From: Corynebacterium faecale
GTDB lineage: Bacteria > Actinomycetota > Actinomycetes > Mycobacteriales > Mycobacteriaceae
Direction of reading: 5' to 3'
DNA: 64,000 bases
Assembly: GCF_030408735.1 (NCBI RefSeq)
Contig: NZ_CP047204.1
Coordinates: forward strand, 1 to 64,000
The notes under the pieces were generated by a model, which saw only the letters and a list, made by a program, of their open reading frames with translations, was not told the DNA's origin and ran no database searches. The position numbers and the translations under genes are program-made. Numbering within the stretch: the stretch's first letter is position 1; each line of letters begins with the position of its first letter. Below, piece after piece: positions 1 to 15,022 of this stretch.

Positions 1-1746
1 GTGAGCCAAAACTCATCTTCCCTGCTCGAAACCTGGCGACAGGTGGTCGACGACCTCAACTCCCTGAGCCAACAGAAGGACAGCGGAATCCCACCGCTGA
101 CCCCCACCCAGCGGGCCTACCTCAACCTGGCCAAGCCCATCGCCCTCGTTGATGGTTATGCCGTGCTCTCCACCCCTCATGCCCTGGCCAAAAACGCCAT
201 CGAGCATGACCTGGGGGAGTCCCTGACCAAGGTGTTGTCCATGCGTATGGGCAGATCCTTCAGCCTCGCCGTCAGTGTGGAACCCTCGAAAGAACAAGAC
301 GATCCCGCGGCCCCGCCGGCCCCACGGCAGCAGGAGATCAACTATCCATATCCTGGGCAGGCCCAGCATGAGACCCAGCAGGCCCAGCAGGCTCAGCAAC
401 AACCCCCGCAGCAGACCCAGTTCCAGGGACATCACCCAGGTCAGCAGCAGGTTCCGCCCCAGATGACACCGCCGCAGCCACACAATCAGGCTCATAATCA
501 GACCCATAATCAGGCGCCGGGACAATATGTGGTGGGAGGTGGGGAACAGGGAGGTGGTTCGTCGCAAAGCAGGGGTGGCTGGGAACAAACCCACAGCATG
601 CCAGCCTTCGACCAGGGTTTTGACCCCAACCCGGCTCCCGTGGAGCCGCCGCAGCAACCCACTCATCCGCTGCGCATTCCGCGTGAAACCCCAGCTCACA
701 ACCCGAATAGGGAAGTGTCGCTGAACCCGAAGTACACCTTTGAGAACTTTGTGATCGGCCCCTTCAACCGATTCGCGAACGCGGCCGCCGTGGCCGTGGC
801 GGAGAGCCCCGCGAAAGCTTTCAACCCGCTGTTCATCTCCGGCGGTTCCGGGCTGGGGAAGACGCACCTGCTGCACGCAGTGGGGAATTACGCCCAGGAG
901 CTGCAGACCGGACTGCGGATCAAGTACGTCTCGAGTGAGGAATTCACCAACGACTACATCAACTCCGTGCGTGATGACCGGCAGGAATCCTTCAAACGCC
1001 GATACCGCAACCTGGATATTCTCATGGTGGATGACATCCAGTTCCTAGCCGGTAAAGAAGGTACCCAGGAGGAGTTCTTCCATACCTTCAATGCACTGCA
1101 CCAGGCGGAGAAGCAGATCATCCTGTCCTCGGATAGGCCACCGCGCCAGCTGACCACGCTGGAGGATCGCCTGCGTACCCGTTTCGAAGGCGGGCTGATC
1201 ACCGACATCCAGCCGCCTGATCTGGAGACCCGCATTGCCATTCTGATGAAGAAGGCGCAGGCAGACGGCACAGAAGTGGATCGTGAAGTGCTGGAGCTCA
1301 TTGCCAGCCGTTTCGAATCCTCCATCCGTGAGCTCGAGGGTGCGCTGATTCGTGTCTCGGCATATTCCTCGTTGATCAATCAGCCGATCGATAAGGAAAT
1401 GGCCATCGTGGCGCTCCGGGACATCCTCCCGGAACCGGAAGACATGGAGATCACCGCACCTGTGATCATGGAGGTGGCGGCGGAATACTTCGAGATCTCC
1501 GTGGATACCCTCCGTGGCGCCGGCAAGACCAGGGCTGTTGCCCACGCCCGCCAGCTGGCCATGTACCTCTGCCGTGAACTCACCGACATGTCCCTGCCCA
1601 AGATCGGTGATGTGTTCGGCGGCAAAGACCACACCACAGTCATGTACGCCGACCGGAAGATCCGCCAGGAGATGACCGAGAAGCGCGATACCTATGATGA
1701 GATTCAGCAGCTCACGCAGTTGATCAAATCCAGGGGTCGGAGTTAG
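1..1746 (+). CDS. dnaA: Chromosomal replication initiator protein DnaA
   Basis: DnaA binds TTATCCACA boxes at oriC, unwinds the origin and recruits the replicative helicase. The 581-residue protein starts with GTG on the first base of the window. It has an N-terminal domain I, a long Gln/Pro-rich linker (about residues 100-225), an AAA+ domain with Walker A GGSGLGKT at 281-288 and Walker B ILMVDDIQ at 340-347, and a C-terminal DNA-binding domain with the DnaA signature GKDHTT at 541-546. The linker is longer than in E. coli DnaA, as is common in actinobacteria. The gene is followed by a strong hairpin terminator and then oriC. Confidence 0.99.
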   Translation: MSQNSSSLLETWRQVVDDLNSLSQQKDSGIPPLTPTQRAYLNLAKPIALVDGYAVLSTPHALAKNAIEHDLGESLTKVLSMRMGRSFSLAVSVEPSKEQDDPAAPPAPRQQEINYPYPGQAQHETQQAQQAQQQPPQQTQFQGHHPGQQQVPPQMTPPQPHNQAHNQTHNQAPGQYVVGGGEQGGGSSQSRGGWEQTHSMPAFDQGFDPNPAPVEPPQQPTHPLRIPRETPAHNPNREVSLNPKYTFENFVIGPFNRFANAAAVAVAESPAKAFNPLFISGGSGLGKTHLLHAVGNYAQELQTGLRIKYVSSEEFTNDYINSVRDDRQESFKRRYRNLDILMVDDIQFLAGKEGTQEEFFHTFNALHQAEKQIILSSDRPPRQLTTLEDRLRTRFEGGLITDIQPPDLETRIAILMKKAQADGTEVDREVLELIASRFESSIRELEGALIRVSAYSSLINQPIDKEMAIVALRDILPEPEDMEITAPVIMEVAAEYFEISVDTLRGAGKTRAVAHARQLAMYLCRELTDMSLPKIGDVFGGKDHTTVMYADRKIRQEMTEKRDTYDEIQQLTQLIKSRGRS

Positions 1747-1930
1747 TCGCAGCTAGAGGATGTAGTTAAGGTCCTGTGCTGGGGGCTGTTTTGGTCTGGA
1801 TTGTTCCCGTTGGTGCGCCATCCGCGACCGTGCGAGGTGGCGACCCCGTTGGCGGACTCCTGGGCGGCATGGGCGGCTTGGGCGGCAACGTTGGTTGTTG
1901 CCCAACCGCACGGGCAGGAAATGTAAGTAA

Positions 1931-1969
1931 CAAAAAATCGGTTCACCGTTGAGGTGGACCGATTTTTTG
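1931..1969. terminator. Bidirectional hairpin terminator after dnaA
   Basis: Arms 1931-1947 and 1953-1969 pair over 17 bp with one G-T pair. An A-run begins the left arm and a T-run ends the right arm, so it can terminate on either strand. Confidence 0.85.
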
Positions 1970-2840
1970 TTGTTTCAGCCTTTGCCCGGTTGTTCCAGGT
2001 TGTTCCAGCACCCGCACCGGGGTGGAAGCCTCGGCGGTGGGTGACGAGTACTAGTTGAAAAATGTCATTTTCGTTGGTTTCTCCACAAGGATCCGGTTGA
2101 GAAACTGCAGGTCAAACAGGCCAGCCGGCGTCAGTGGCCTCCAATTGAAGCGAATGACAAGAAAAAGCGGTGCGAAAAGGCGCGGAAACACTCCGTATTT
2201 ATCCACAGGACCATTCACAGCTGTGTAATTACAGAATTGTAATTCGGTGATTTATGCCACTTTCGGGGTTTGTGGGCGGACCATTTCCGCCTGTGCACAA
2301 CTGGTCCAAAAGTGTGGATAACCTGGGGATACATTTCACTGATCTGGGGATAGAAACCGGTCGGCGGAAGTTATCCACAGACACTCGAAGTTATCCACAG
2401 GAATTCCACAAGTGGTTTCACAATGCCAATTTTCATGGCTACCTTGGACGATGATGCTCCATCCACAGAGTGCACAGGACCTACTGTTACTACCAATCTT
2501 CTTACTAGAAGTTAACTAAGAGAAAGAGGGGTTGGGGAGAAAGCTTGATGAATGACAAAATCTGCGATCGGAGCATCGCTGAAAAACGCAAAGATCTGAA
2601 ATTACAAATTCCCGAAGTGCTCCCTGCCCAGGTACGTTAGGGATGTGTAATTCCAACAACCGTTCCTCGGTGATCTCGGATCCACAGGCCCCCTCGGTGC
2701 CAGGTGCGAACCACACGGGATCCGATGAACACAACCCGGCATCGGCAATCCGATGTCCTGGTATTCCACTGGGTCATCCTGGAAAGTTGGGATGACGGTG
2801 AAACAACGAACTTTTCTTTTCAAGGAGCTTTGAAGTCAGC
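1970..2840. other. oriC region between dnaA and dnaN
   Basis: This 870-bp gene-free stretch holds four perfect DnaA boxes: 2199-2207 (+), 2313-2321 (reverse), 2371-2379 (+) and 2391-2399 (+). A near match lies at about 2459-2467. An AT-rich stretch of repeated TAATT/GTAAT words lies at about 2220-2255, between the boxes, and could be the unwinding element. The dnaN promoter must lie in its right part. Position and content match the usual actinobacterial oriC. Short reading frames here show no coding character. Confidence 0.88.
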
Positions 2841-4025
2841 ATGGAGCCACAAAACGTGTCATTCCGTGTGGCCAGGGAGGATCTGGTCACGTCCGTCGGC
2901 TGGGTTGCTCGAAACCTGCCCACCAAGCCAACCCAGCCGGTGTTGCGAGCCATGCTGATCACAGCTGATGATGAGGGGCTCGAACTCGCAGGCTATGACT
3001 ACGAGGTTTCCACCCGGGTCCGTGTCTCCGCCGAGGTTGCAGTTCCAGGTCGCATCGCTGTCGCCGGCAAGATCCTCGCTGAGATCATCGGTACCCTGCC
3101 CAACAAGCCGGTTGATTTCCGTCTTGAGGGATCCAAGGTTCTGGTTTCCTGCGGCACCACCAGCTTCGAGCTGCCCTCGGTCCCACTGGATGACTACCCC
3201 ACCCTGCCCACGCTCCCGGAACGCACCGGCGTCATCGACCCGAAGCTGTTCACCGAAGCCGTGACCCAGGTTGCTTCCGCAGCAGGCAAGGATGACTCTC
3301 TGCCCATGCTGACCGGCGTGAACATGGAGATCAACGGCAACCAGATCAGCCTCGCGGCAACTGACCGTTTCCGCCTGGCGCTGCGCAGCTTCGAATGGGA
3401 TCCTGCAGGCCCGAGCGTTGAGGCCAAGCTGCTCATCCCGGCGAAAACCCTCCTGGAAAATGCCCGCACCCTGGATACCGGCCTGAATGAACCAGTCGGT
3501 ATCGCTGTTGGTACCGGTGAACAGGTCGGACGTGAAGGTCTGTTCGGTATCCACACCGATAATCGTGAGAGCACCACCCGCATGCTGGATGCTGATTTCC
3601 CTAACATCCAGCCACTTCTTCCCAAGGAACACACCGCGATCGCCTCCGTGGAGATCACCCCACTGCTGGATGCAGTTCGCCGTGTCTCCCTCGTCGCGGA
3701 CCGCAACGCCCAGATCATCATGGAATTCAGCGAAGGGCAGGTCATCCTGTCTGCAGGTGGCTCCGATGCCGGTCATGCCCAGGAAGTCCTGCCATGTGCC
3801 TTCACCGGAAAGGACCTCAAAATCGCCTTCAACCCGGGTTATCTCAAGGATGGACTTTCTGTCATTCCGACATCCCGTGCGGTTTTTGGTTTCACCGAAC
3901 CATCCCGCCCGGCCATCATGATTCCCGAGCCTGATGAATACCCCGAGGCCGATGAGCGTGGTGTATTCCAGACCCCTGACACCTACTTCACCTACCTACT
4001 GATGCCGGTGCGTCTTCCGGGTTAA
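2841..4025 (+). CDS. dnaN: DNA polymerase III beta subunit (sliding clamp)
   Basis: The beta clamp is a ring-shaped dimer that tethers DNA polymerase III to DNA. The 394-residue protein has the usual length and the three-fold repeated clamp architecture, ending in the conserved MPVRLPG tail. The ATG at 2841 is preceded by AAGGAG at 2822-2827. It follows oriC and precedes recF in the conserved actinobacterial order. The 246-bp gap to recF contains no other gene. Confidence 0.98.
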   Translation: MEPQNVSFRVAREDLVTSVGWVARNLPTKPTQPVLRAMLITADDEGLELAGYDYEVSTRVRVSAEVAVPGRIAVAGKILAEIIGTLPNKPVDFRLEGSKVLVSCGTTSFELPSVPLDDYPTLPTLPERTGVIDPKLFTEAVTQVASAAGKDDSLPMLTGVNMEINGNQISLAATDRFRLALRSFEWDPAGPSVEAKLLIPAKTLLENARTLDTGLNEPVGIAVGTGEQVGREGLFGIHTDNRESTTRMLDADFPNIQPLLPKEHTAIASVEITPLLDAVRRVSLVADRNAQIIMEFSEGQVILSAGGSDAGHAQEVLPCAFTGKDLKIAFNPGYLKDGLSVIPTSRAVFGFTEPSRPAIMIPEPDEYPEADERGVFQTPDTYFTYLLMPVRLPG

Positions 4026-4271
4026 GTTCCCCGGGATTCTCATCGTGGGGGTGACATGCAGAAGTCACCCCAACACGTGAAATCACCATCTACCTGGGCT
4101 TTCCTGATCACCGCGGACACCGGGTTCCGCAGCTGGATTCACGATATCCGCGGTAAAAACCGGTAGCTGCGGACCAGCTGGCCTCGCTAGATTGTCGGAA
4201 GAATATTCCTGGAGACAGCCATCAGAACACGCCCCCACGTTTGAGTACCTGAAGGGAGGGACTGAAAATCC

Positions 4272-5456
4272 ATGTACATCCGATCCCTGGAATTACGTGA
4301 TTTCCGGTCCTGGCAGGAGCTCCAGGTGGATCTGGAACCAGGAATCACCATTTTCCTCGGCCGCAACGGCTTCGGAAAAACCAATATCGTCGAGGCAATT
4401 GGTTATCTCGCGCATCTCTCCTCCCACCGGGTGTCCACTGATGCGCCGCTGGTCCGGGCGAATGCCACGAATGCACGGATCTCCGCGGTGGCGGTCAACC
4501 AGGGCCGGGAACTGGCTGCGCATCTGTTGATCAAACCCCATGCCGCCAATCAGGGTCAGATCAACCGCACCCGGGTGAAATCACCACGTGAACTACTCGG
4601 GGTGATCAAAACCGTGTTATTCGCACCGGAGGATCTGGCACTGGTTCGAGGCGAGCCCGCAGAACGCCGCCGGTATCTGGATGACATCATCGCCACCCGG
4701 CGCCCCCGGATGGCGGGCGTTAAGGCTGATTATGACAAGGTGCTCAAACAGCGCAATGCTCTGCTCAAGACCGCGACCATCGCCCTGCGCCGCGGTTATG
4801 GAACCGATGAGGGGGCCTCCGCTCTGACCACCCTGGACACCTGGGATGGGCAGCTTGCACGTCTGGGAGCCGAGGTGATGGCTGCCCGGTTTGCCCTGGT
4901 GGCAGAGCTGTCCGATCAGATCCATGATGCGTACAAGACCATTGCCCCGGAATCACGACCTGCTGCGGTGAACTACAAAACCACCATTGACCAGGGATTA
5001 TTAAAGTTAGAAGAATTCGATGCCGGCATCATCGAGGCCACCCTCCTGACAGAACTGGCGAGCAAACGCCAACGCGAAATCGAACGCGGTCTGAGCCTGG
5101 TGGGCCCGCACCGTGATGATCTGGAGCTCTACCTCGGGGGCCAGCCGGCGAAGGGTTTCGCCAGCCACGGGGAGACCTGGTCTTTTGCGTTGTCCATGCG
5201 TATTGGTGAGTTCAATCTGTTGCGTTCCGATGGCACCGACCCGATTCTTATCCTCGATGATGTCTTTTCCGAACTCGATGCCGGTCGCCGCGAGAAACTG
5301 GTCGGCATCGCCCAGGAGGCTGAACAGGTGATTATCACGGCTGCGGTCAATGACGATCTGCCCGACAATCTCACCTCAGCCATCACCGGTCGCCACGTGG
5401 TCACCGTGCAGGACACCGATGAAGGCCGAATCTCATTTCTGGACGCACAGCCATGA
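4272..5456 (+). CDS. recF: DNA replication and repair protein RecF
   Basis: RecF is an SMC-like ATPase that helps load RecA at single-stranded gaps. The 394-residue protein carries Walker A GRNGFGKT at residues 30-37, the ABC-type signature region with VGPHRDD at about 277-283 and Walker [13 protein letters not shown] from residue 325. The ATG at 4272 follows a GAAGGGAGG-type ribosome site at about 4251-4260. Its TGA overlaps the ATG of the next gene by 4 bp, indicating translational coupling. Confidence 0.97.
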   Translation: MYIRSLELRDFRSWQELQVDLEPGITIFLGRNGFGKTNIVEAIGYLAHLSSHRVSTDAPLVRANATNARISAVAVNQGRELAAHLLIKPHAANQGQINRTRVKSPRELLGVIKTVLFAPEDLALVRGEPAERRRYLDDIIATRRPRMAGVKADYDKVLKQRNALLKTATIALRRGYGTDEGASALTTLDTWDGQLARLGAEVMAARFALVAELSDQIHDAYKTIAPESRPAAVNYKTTIDQGLLKLEEFDAGIIEATLLTELASKRQREIERGLSLVGPHRDDLELYLGGQPAKGFASHGETWSFALSMRIGEFNLLRSDGTDPILILDDVFSELDAGRREKLVGIAQEAEQVIITAAVNDDLPDNLTSAITGRHVVTVQDTDEGRISFLDAQP

Positions 5457-6019
5457 CCGGTCAGGATGATGATTTCATCGCCCAGGCCTTTGAACGGGTT
5501 CGCAACGAGGCCCGCCGGCGCAACGGCCGGGTGCCGGATCTCAACGGACGGGATGCTTTTCGACGCACACCCCCACGTCCCCAGGGTGGCCGGTCGGGTT
5601 CTGGTTATCAAAAGTTGAAAAAAGGCCGCCCGAGCGGCCCTGATGGGCGCTATAAACCATATGTCCGCTCTGCGGAATCATTGGGATCCATTCTCAATAA
5701 GGAGATCCAGTCCCGTGGCTGGGGCAAGGATATCGCCGCGGGGTGGGTCACATCGCACTGGGAGGAGCTGGTCGGACCGAAGATCGCCCAGCACACCAGG
5801 ATTGAGATGATTAAAGACAAGAAACTGTTCATCACCTGCGATTCCACTGCGTGGGCCACCAATCTCCGCATGATGCAGAGGCAGATTCTCCAGGTTATCG
5901 CGGAGAAGGTGGGCCCGGATATCATCGCTGAGCTGCGCATCTATGGTCCGAAGGCGCCTAGCTGGCGGAAGGGTCCGCTCCATGTGAAGGGGCGGGGTCC
6001 GCGAGACACCTATGGGTAG
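5453..6019 (+). CDS. dciA: DUF721 protein, DciA-type helicase operator
   Basis: Proteins of the DUF721/DciA family interact with the replicative helicase DnaB in bacteria that lack DnaC or DnaI; the mycobacterial counterpart is Rv0004, in the same recF-gyrB interval. The 188-residue protein has a basic, low-complexity N-terminal half and a conserved domain from about residue 75 to 170, with the typical [13 protein letters not shown] and LRMMQRQI stretches. It overlaps recF by ATGA. Family assignment rests on synteny and motif recall. The helicase role is inferred from the family. Confidence 0.88.
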   Translation: MTGQDDDFIAQAFERVRNEARRRNGRVPDLNGRDAFRRTPPRPQGGRSGSGYQKLKKGRPSGPDGRYKPYVRSAESLGSILNKEIQSRGWGKDIAAGWVTSHWEELVGPKIAQHTRIEMIKDKKLFITCDSTAWATNLRMMQRQILQVIAEKVGPDIIAELRIYGPKAPSWRKGPLHVKGRGPRDTYG

Positions 6020-6081
6020 TTTTGAGTCGCAAACGCTCAGAATCCGCCTTATTTTGCCGTCTCCCGCTTTAGGTGCGCTAC

Positions 6082-8215
<2,134 letters not shown>

Positions 8216-8255
8216 GAAAACGCACAGGCCGCTTCAGCACAAGAAGCATGAAATA

Positions 8256-8308
8256 AGCGCCCCGATGGGATCTCCCCTGCATAATCACAGGAGATTCTAC
8301 GGGGCGCT
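8256..8308. terminator. Imperfect hairpin downstream of gyrB
   Basis: AGCGCCCCG (8256-8264) pairs with CGGGGCGCT (8300-8308), with a second inner stem GATCTCC/GGAGATTC. No T-run follows, so its role as a terminator is only likely. Confidence 0.55.
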
Positions 8309-8348
8309 CTGGTCTCACCAGGGCCTTGTTCTGGCTACCCTGGGACGG

Positions 8349-9230
8349 GTGACCCCAACTGAACCCGCCACCACGATCCCCACCGAGATGCCCGATGGAT
8401 CCACCTCACCCGTGCAGATCTGGCATGGAGCAGGAGAGGACAAACCCCTGGTCATGATATGGCCGGGTTTCGGCATGGGAGGATATTATTTCCGTCCCCT
8501 CGCCACAGAATTGGCGGATCGTGGTTTCCCGGTGGCCGTCGGTGAATTACGAGGTCAGGGCCAGAGTTCCGCACGAGCCACCCGATCCACCACCTGGGGA
8601 TACCACGACCTGGCCTCAGAGGATTTCCCCCGCCAGATACGCGCCGCCAAGGAAGAATTGGAATTACCGGAAGATCACCCCATGATCTTTCTGGCCCATT
8701 CCATGGGTGGTCAGATCTCCTGTCTCTTCGCAGCCCGGGATGATCTTCAGGTGCTCAACCTCAAGGGCATCTTCGGTGTGGGAGCAGGATCGCCGTACCG
8801 GCCCACCTTCGATCCGCAGATGGGTCGACGTCTCGGCATCGGGGCGCTGTTTCTGGGACGTGTGGGTGGACATGGCCTGGGGTATTGGCCAGGGAAGGTC
8901 CTGGGGAAGGATTTTATTGGTTATGGACGCCAGGCCGGCGCCCACATGCGGGAATGGCTGCGGTTCCATAAGCACAATTCTCTTTCGGACCTCACCGGCC
9001 AGGACATGGACTATGTGGCGGCAATGAGCCGTCTGGAGCTGCCCGTTCTGTTCACCCGTTTCACCAATGACCAGGACTGCCCCACGGCCTCCAGTGAGGC
9101 CCTGGCTGAGTTCCTCCCCAACGCCGATGTGCGTTATGAGGATCTGCCCGGCGAGCTCGGTCACAACCGCTGGGCGCGGGAACCCGGAATCGTGGCGGAT
9201 CGTTTTGTGTCCTTCGCGGGGCTGCTCTAG
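8349..9230 (+). CDS. Alpha/beta hydrolase
   Basis: Predicted cytoplasmic serine hydrolase of the alpha/beta-hydrolase fold, substrate unknown. Visible features are an oxyanion region (WPGFGMGGYY), the nucleophile elbow AHSMGG, and a candidate acid and base near FTNDQDC and ELGHNRW. The start is uncertain: GTG at 8349 is used because the in-frame ATG at 8265 lies inside the gyrB-distal hairpin; an ATG at about 8388 is also possible. It is followed by about 380 bp without a gene. Confidence 0.82.
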   Translation: MTPTEPATTIPTEMPDGSTSPVQIWHGAGEDKPLVMIWPGFGMGGYYFRPLATELADRGFPVAVGELRGQGQSSARATRSTTWGYHDLASEDFPRQIRAAKEELELPEDHPMIFLAHSMGGQISCLFAARDDLQVLNLKGIFGVGAGSPYRPTFDPQMGRRLGIGALFLGRVGGHGLGYWPGKVLGKDFIGYGRQAGAHMREWLRFHKHNSLSDLTGQDMDYVAAMSRLELPVLFTRFTNDQDCPTASSEALAEFLPNADVRYEDLPGELGHNRWAREPGIVADRFVSFAGLL

Positions 9231-9377
9231 TAGATAAACCGGGACACCCCACCGGATGGAATGCACAATAATCGCGCCTGGCCATGGGGTGAGGACCGCC
9301 GTAATAAAAAGGCGACCCAGGGTGCTACATCAGAGCGCACTCTGCTGCCATTCGGCGTCACTATGTATGCGCTGAAC

Positions 9378-9401
9378 TTAAAGTCTCAACCTCGACTTTA
9401 A
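9378..9401. promoter_or_regulatory. Inverted repeat in the gap before 9610
   Basis: TTAAAGTC (9378-9385) and GACTTTAA (9394-9401) form a perfect 8-bp inverted repeat with an 8-bp spacer, about 210 bp upstream of the next gene. It looks like a regulator binding site. The rest of 9231-9609 shows nothing convincing except the AAGGAG ribosome site at about 9597. Confidence 0.4.
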
Positions 9402-9609
9402 CTTGTTATGACACTGTTATTGGCTGTTGTCGGCGCGCCCTAAGCAGCAGTTTTGCTCAGGAAAGGACATGTCGTGGAAGCCCGGATCAATAAAATCGGC
9501 CTTATGTCAGCAATCTGATAAACCAGGGTTTTCTCATCTCTTTATGGTGGGGGTCACATGCCGACGATGGCGTCGGAAGACGATCACCAACACCCTAAGG
9601 AGCGCACTC

Positions 9610-10383
9610 ATGGCCGATAAGATAAACCGTCCCGCAGATCAGCCAACAGCCTCCAATCGTGACGCGGGGGTGAATATCGCGCCGACTTCCAGCCGGGTCA
9701 GAAATGGAACTGCCCCCTCAGATCATTCCGCACAGGAGGCCTGGATCGGTACCGATGACCCGCACGTATCAAGCCGTAACGTTTCTTGGGGAGCGATCAT
9801 TGCGGGTGCCGTTACCTTCATTGCTCTCATGGTGCTTCTGGGCATTGGAGCCGCAGCCCTTGGACTCCAGGATTCCAGTGCTACCGTCCTGGGCATCTGG
9901 ACCCTGGTTGGCCTGGTGATCGCCTTCCTGGTTGCCGGTTATATCGCAGGAGCTCTGGGCGTACGTAGCGGTCTCCTGCATGGCTTCCTGACCTGGGCCA
10001 CTTCGATGCTTGCCGTCATTTTCCTGGCAGGCTGGTTGAGTACCAGTGTCCTGGGTGCGTTCGGCAGTATCGCAGGTACGGTAGCCACCACCGCCTCGGA
10101 AGCTGTCAATATAACCAGCGAGGACGCCCAGGGGGCAGCGGAGGGCACAACCCAGGAGGACATGGATCAGGCACAGGCAGAGGCTGAGGCTACTGCTGAC
10201 CAGCTGGCTGATGAAGCCACACAGACTGTGGAGGATATCGCGCCCGAAGCTGCAGAAGGTTCCTGGTGGACCTTTGGTGGTCTGTTGGTCGGTGCAGTGC
10301 TTGCCTCCTTGGCCGGTGTTGCAGGTTCCCGCAGTGTGATCAACAAGCGTGAGCAGGTTGTTGCAGGCCCGAACCGTCTCTAG
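9610..10383 (+). CDS. Multi-pass membrane protein of unknown function
   Basis: A 257-residue protein with a polar N-terminus of about 57 residues, then hydrophobic segments beginning at VSWGAIIAGAVTF, TVLGIWTLVGLVIAFL, LHGFLTWATSMLAVIFL and, after an acidic Ala/Glu/Gln-rich stretch, WWTFGGLLVGAVLASLAG. The ATG at 9610 has AAGGAG 7-8 bases upstream. An upstream in-frame ATG at 9427 would add residues that look non-coding. The family was not recognised with confidence. A clear terminator follows. Confidence 0.8.
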   Translation: MADKINRPADQPTASNRDAGVNIAPTSSRVRNGTAPSDHSAQEAWIGTDDPHVSSRNVSWGAIIAGAVTFIALMVLLGIGAAALGLQDSSATVLGIWTLVGLVIAFLVAGYIAGALGVRSGLLHGFLTWATSMLAVIFLAGWLSTSVLGAFGSIAGTVATTASEAVNITSEDAQGAAEGTTQEDMDQAQAEAEATADQLADEATQTVEDIAPEAAEGSWWTFGGLLVGAVLASLAGVAGSRSVINKREQVVAGPNRL

Positions 10384-10417
10384 AGACACCAGCTACCAGG
10401 TTGCCTGCTCAGACAGG

Positions 10418-10452
10418 AGCCCGGGACACCGTCGAGGGTTCCCGGGCTTTTT
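10418..10452 (+). terminator. Rho-independent terminator
   Basis: AGCCCGGGA (10418-10426) pairs with TCCCGGGCT (10440-10448), followed by a T-run. Confidence 0.88.
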
Positions 10453-10489
10453 CTGCTGGAACGCGGTCTGGGCTGGGTGTCGGTTCATG

Positions 10490-11173
10490 TCAGGATGCAT
10501 CCGGCTCGGCTTTGTCAGGTGTCACGGTCGTGAGATACAGCTTCTGCCAGAGACGCACGAAGAAGCCGATGCCGAAGGCTGCGAAGATCGTTCCTTCACG
10601 GACACCCACCAGATCACGCATGGTGATCCAGGAGATGATCGCCGCGGAAATCACCAGCGTCCAGTCCACGATCTGTTTACAGGCACCGAAATCCAACCGG
10701 GTCAGTTTGGTGTTCAGGGCTTGAACGATGGCCTCGCCAGGCATGAAGGCGATCTGGCCGAGGAGCTGCATGACGATCCCCACCGCCACCACCATGGTGC
10801 CGAGGACAACGATGACCCAGGCCACCAGGTAGTTCTGTGGATCAATCCAGCGGGTCAACCACAGGCTCACATCGCACATCACGCCGAACAGGATCGAGAT
10901 GGGCAATTGCCACAACATGTTTGCCTTGTAGTTCCGGCCCAGGATCAGCGCAGTGATGATCATGATGAGCACATTGACCACCACGGTCCAGGTGCCCAGT
11001 GAATAACCGGTGGCAGCGGCCAGCACGGCAGGTGGGGAGGAGATGGTGGTGGTGCCCAGCCCGGCGTGGACAGTGGCGGCCACGCCGAGTGACAGGGTGA
11101 ACATCCCGGCGAGGAACAGTGTCCACCTGGCGGGCAGACTGAACCGGTGTGCCGGATTGGATGAGGCGCTCAC
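10490..11173 (-). CDS. YczE-like integral membrane protein
   Basis: A 227-residue protein with about five hydrophobic segments, resembling the YczE/YitT-type membrane family often found beside transporters or regulators. The N-terminal region (FTLSLGVAATVHAGLGTT) and the internal MPGEAIVQAL loop are typical of this family. Its function is unknown. It ends beyond the terminator of the convergent gene and starts 3 bp from the end of the next minus-strand gene (11177), so the two are probably co-transcribed. Confidence 0.75.
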   Translation of the reverse strand: MSASSNPAHRFSLPARWTLFLAGMFTLSLGVAATVHAGLGTTTISSPPAVLAAATGYSLGTWTVVVNVLIMIITALILGRNYKANMLWQLPISILFGVMCDVSLWLTRWIDPQNYLVAWVIVVLGTMVVAVGIVMQLLGQIAFMPGEAIVQALNTKLTRLDFGACKQIVDWTLVISAAIISWITMRDLVGVREGTIFAAFGIGFFVRLWQKLYLTTVTPDKAEPDAS

Positions 11174-11176
11174 GTT

Positions 11177-11617
11177 TTAGTTGGCGTGTTTTTCCACGAG
11201 CTGGCCGATGGCGGGGAGCTCCTGCTCGATGACCTTGGCGGCCTTGCCGCGGACACCCTTGTACACCTTGGACAGTCCGGGGACGTTGATGTTTTCCGCA
11301 TTGCGGTCTGCCACGCTGAGGATGGCGTCCAGCGCGCGGTCCTTGTTGTCTGCCAGGTGGGCGCCGAAATCGGTGCCGCCACCTGCGGTGTGCTCCTGCC
11401 ACAGGGGATCCAGGGAGTCCGCCATCTCTGGAAGGACGCGACGTGAGCCCTTGGAGACGATATTGGAATCCACCTTCGTGGCTGCAGCCATTGCGCCCTT
11501 GAGCGCCATGCCGGTGAGACCTGACTGCTTGTCCACGGTGGTGGAGATGAAGGTGGCCATGTCGGAGACTGCAGCGTCGAAGCCAGTATCGACAAGAAGG
11601 TTCTTGAGTGAAGTCAT
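11177..11617 (-). CDS. Conserved hypothetical protein (DUF6918-like)
   Basis: A 146-residue soluble, mostly helical protein starting MTSLKNLLVDTG. No catalytic motif is visible. It resembles a conserved actinobacterial family of unknown function. The ATG at 11617 is only a few bases downstream of a TACTAT -10-like hexamer and has no Shine-Dalgarno sequence, which points to a leaderless mRNA. An upstream in-frame start at 11761 gives a Cys/Arg-rich extension that looks spurious. Confidence 0.75.
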   Translation of the reverse strand: MTSLKNLLVDTGFDAAVSDMATFISTTVDKQSGLTGMALKGAMAAATKVDSNIVSKGSRRVLPEMADSLDPLWQEHTAGGGTDFGAHLADNKDRALDAILSVADRNAENINVPGLSKVYKGVRGKAAKVIEQELPAIGQLVEKHAN

Positions 11618-11815
11618 GAACACATAGTAGCTAGTAAAAGACCGGTGTTCCCGGCTTGGGGGCTGGGACACCGGACTTCTACGAAGGTGGAACCATGTTG
11701 CAATTCTTCCGCCACAGCACGCCCGTGGTTTCACTTGCGCCACTGTAATCACAACAGTCACAAAGCTTACAGTTGTCGGGTGATGGCGCGCAATGGGGGA
11801 GTGGTCGGTGTTCCC

Positions 11816-12079
11816 TCAACCGTTCAGATGCAACAGAATCCGTTGTGCAACGGCCGCCAACTGCTCATTTCGCCCGCTCAGGGGCCTGAGTCTGATGATG
11901 GTGTCTGCCACCTGGGCGGCCATGGCGCTTGCCGTGGCATGCACCCTCACCCCGTGGAATCCGGTAGTGCTCACCGCAGCAGCCGCGGCCAGTGCCCCGA
12001 AATCCCGCACCGTCTCCCCATGGGCGGAGCACACCTCATCCGCGATGAGCAACATCTGCTCGGGGCTTAACCCCCTCAC
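11816..12079 (-). CDS. Doc/Fic-like toxin with degenerate active site
   Basis: An 87-residue protein with the overall plan of small Doc-type toxins: an N-terminal LSPEQMLLIADE helix and a C-terminal SGRNEQLAAVAQRILLHLNG segment aligned with the Fic loop and following helix. Canonical Fic/Doc proteins carry H-x-F-x-D/G-N-K-R. Here the His, Phe and terminal Lys-Arg are not conserved, so kinase or AMPylation activity is doubtful. Its ATG overlaps the TGA of the upstream small gene by 4 bp, the usual toxin-antitoxin layout. Assignment is by motif shape and context. Confidence 0.6.
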   Translation of the reverse strand: MRGLSPEQMLLIADEVCSAHGETVRDFGALAAAAAVSTTGFHGVRVHATASAMAAQVADTIIRLRPLSGRNEQLAAVAQRILLHLNG

Positions 12080-12285
12080 CGGCTTTGCCGGATGCGCTTC
12101 TCGACGCCCGCATATTCCGGTACGTAGGTACGCGCGAGGTCGGCCACTTCCGCATCACCCACGACGCGGCTCGCTGCCGACACTATCGCCCTAATGGCGG
12201 CCTCCTGTTTGCTGGAACCCTGTGTCCGGGCCAGCAGGGTGAGCGCGCGGTCCTGGTCTTCGGTGAGTCTGAGTGTCATGGCCAT
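12076..12285 (-). CDS. Ribbon-helix-helix antitoxin-like protein
   Basis: A 70-residue protein whose first 40 residues (MAMTLRLTEDQDRALTLLAR and the following helix) match the ribbon-helix-helix/CopG DNA-binding antitoxin pattern. The basic C-terminus may bind the toxin. It is translationally coupled to the Doc-like gene. A TAGTAT hexamer at 12293-12298 lies 7 bp upstream of ATG 12285, suggesting a leaderless transcript, so this start is preferred to the in-frame ATG at 12303. Pairs of this kind usually autoregulate. Confidence 0.65.
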   Translation of the reverse strand: MAMTLRLTEDQDRALTLLARTQGSSKQEAAIRAIVSAASRVVGDAEVADLARTYVPEYAGVEKRIRQSR

Positions 12286-12360
12286 GCGTTCAATACTAAG
12301 CAAAATTTGGTATCACAGTGGTATCGAGGTGGAGGGGTGGTTCGTCGAAAAGCGCTTAGA

Positions 12361-12424
12361 AGGCCGCTTAATGCGGCCGTGGGGGTACAATTGGCGTAGT
12401 TCTAACACCATTGGAAGGTAACTA
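12361..12424 (+). promoter_or_regulatory. gyrA promoter and leader
   Basis: A TACAAT -10 box lies at 12386-12391, preceded by a small GGCCGC/GCGGCC hairpin at about 12362-12378. The GGAAGG ribosome site at about 12412-12417 precedes the GTG start. Confidence 0.6.
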
Positions 12425-15019
<2,595 letters not shown>

Positions 15020-15022
15020 TTC

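Noticed and set aside
1743..1946. 67-residue minus-strand gene after dnaA
   Set aside because: Overlaps the terminator, lacks a ribosome site and has no recognisable family.
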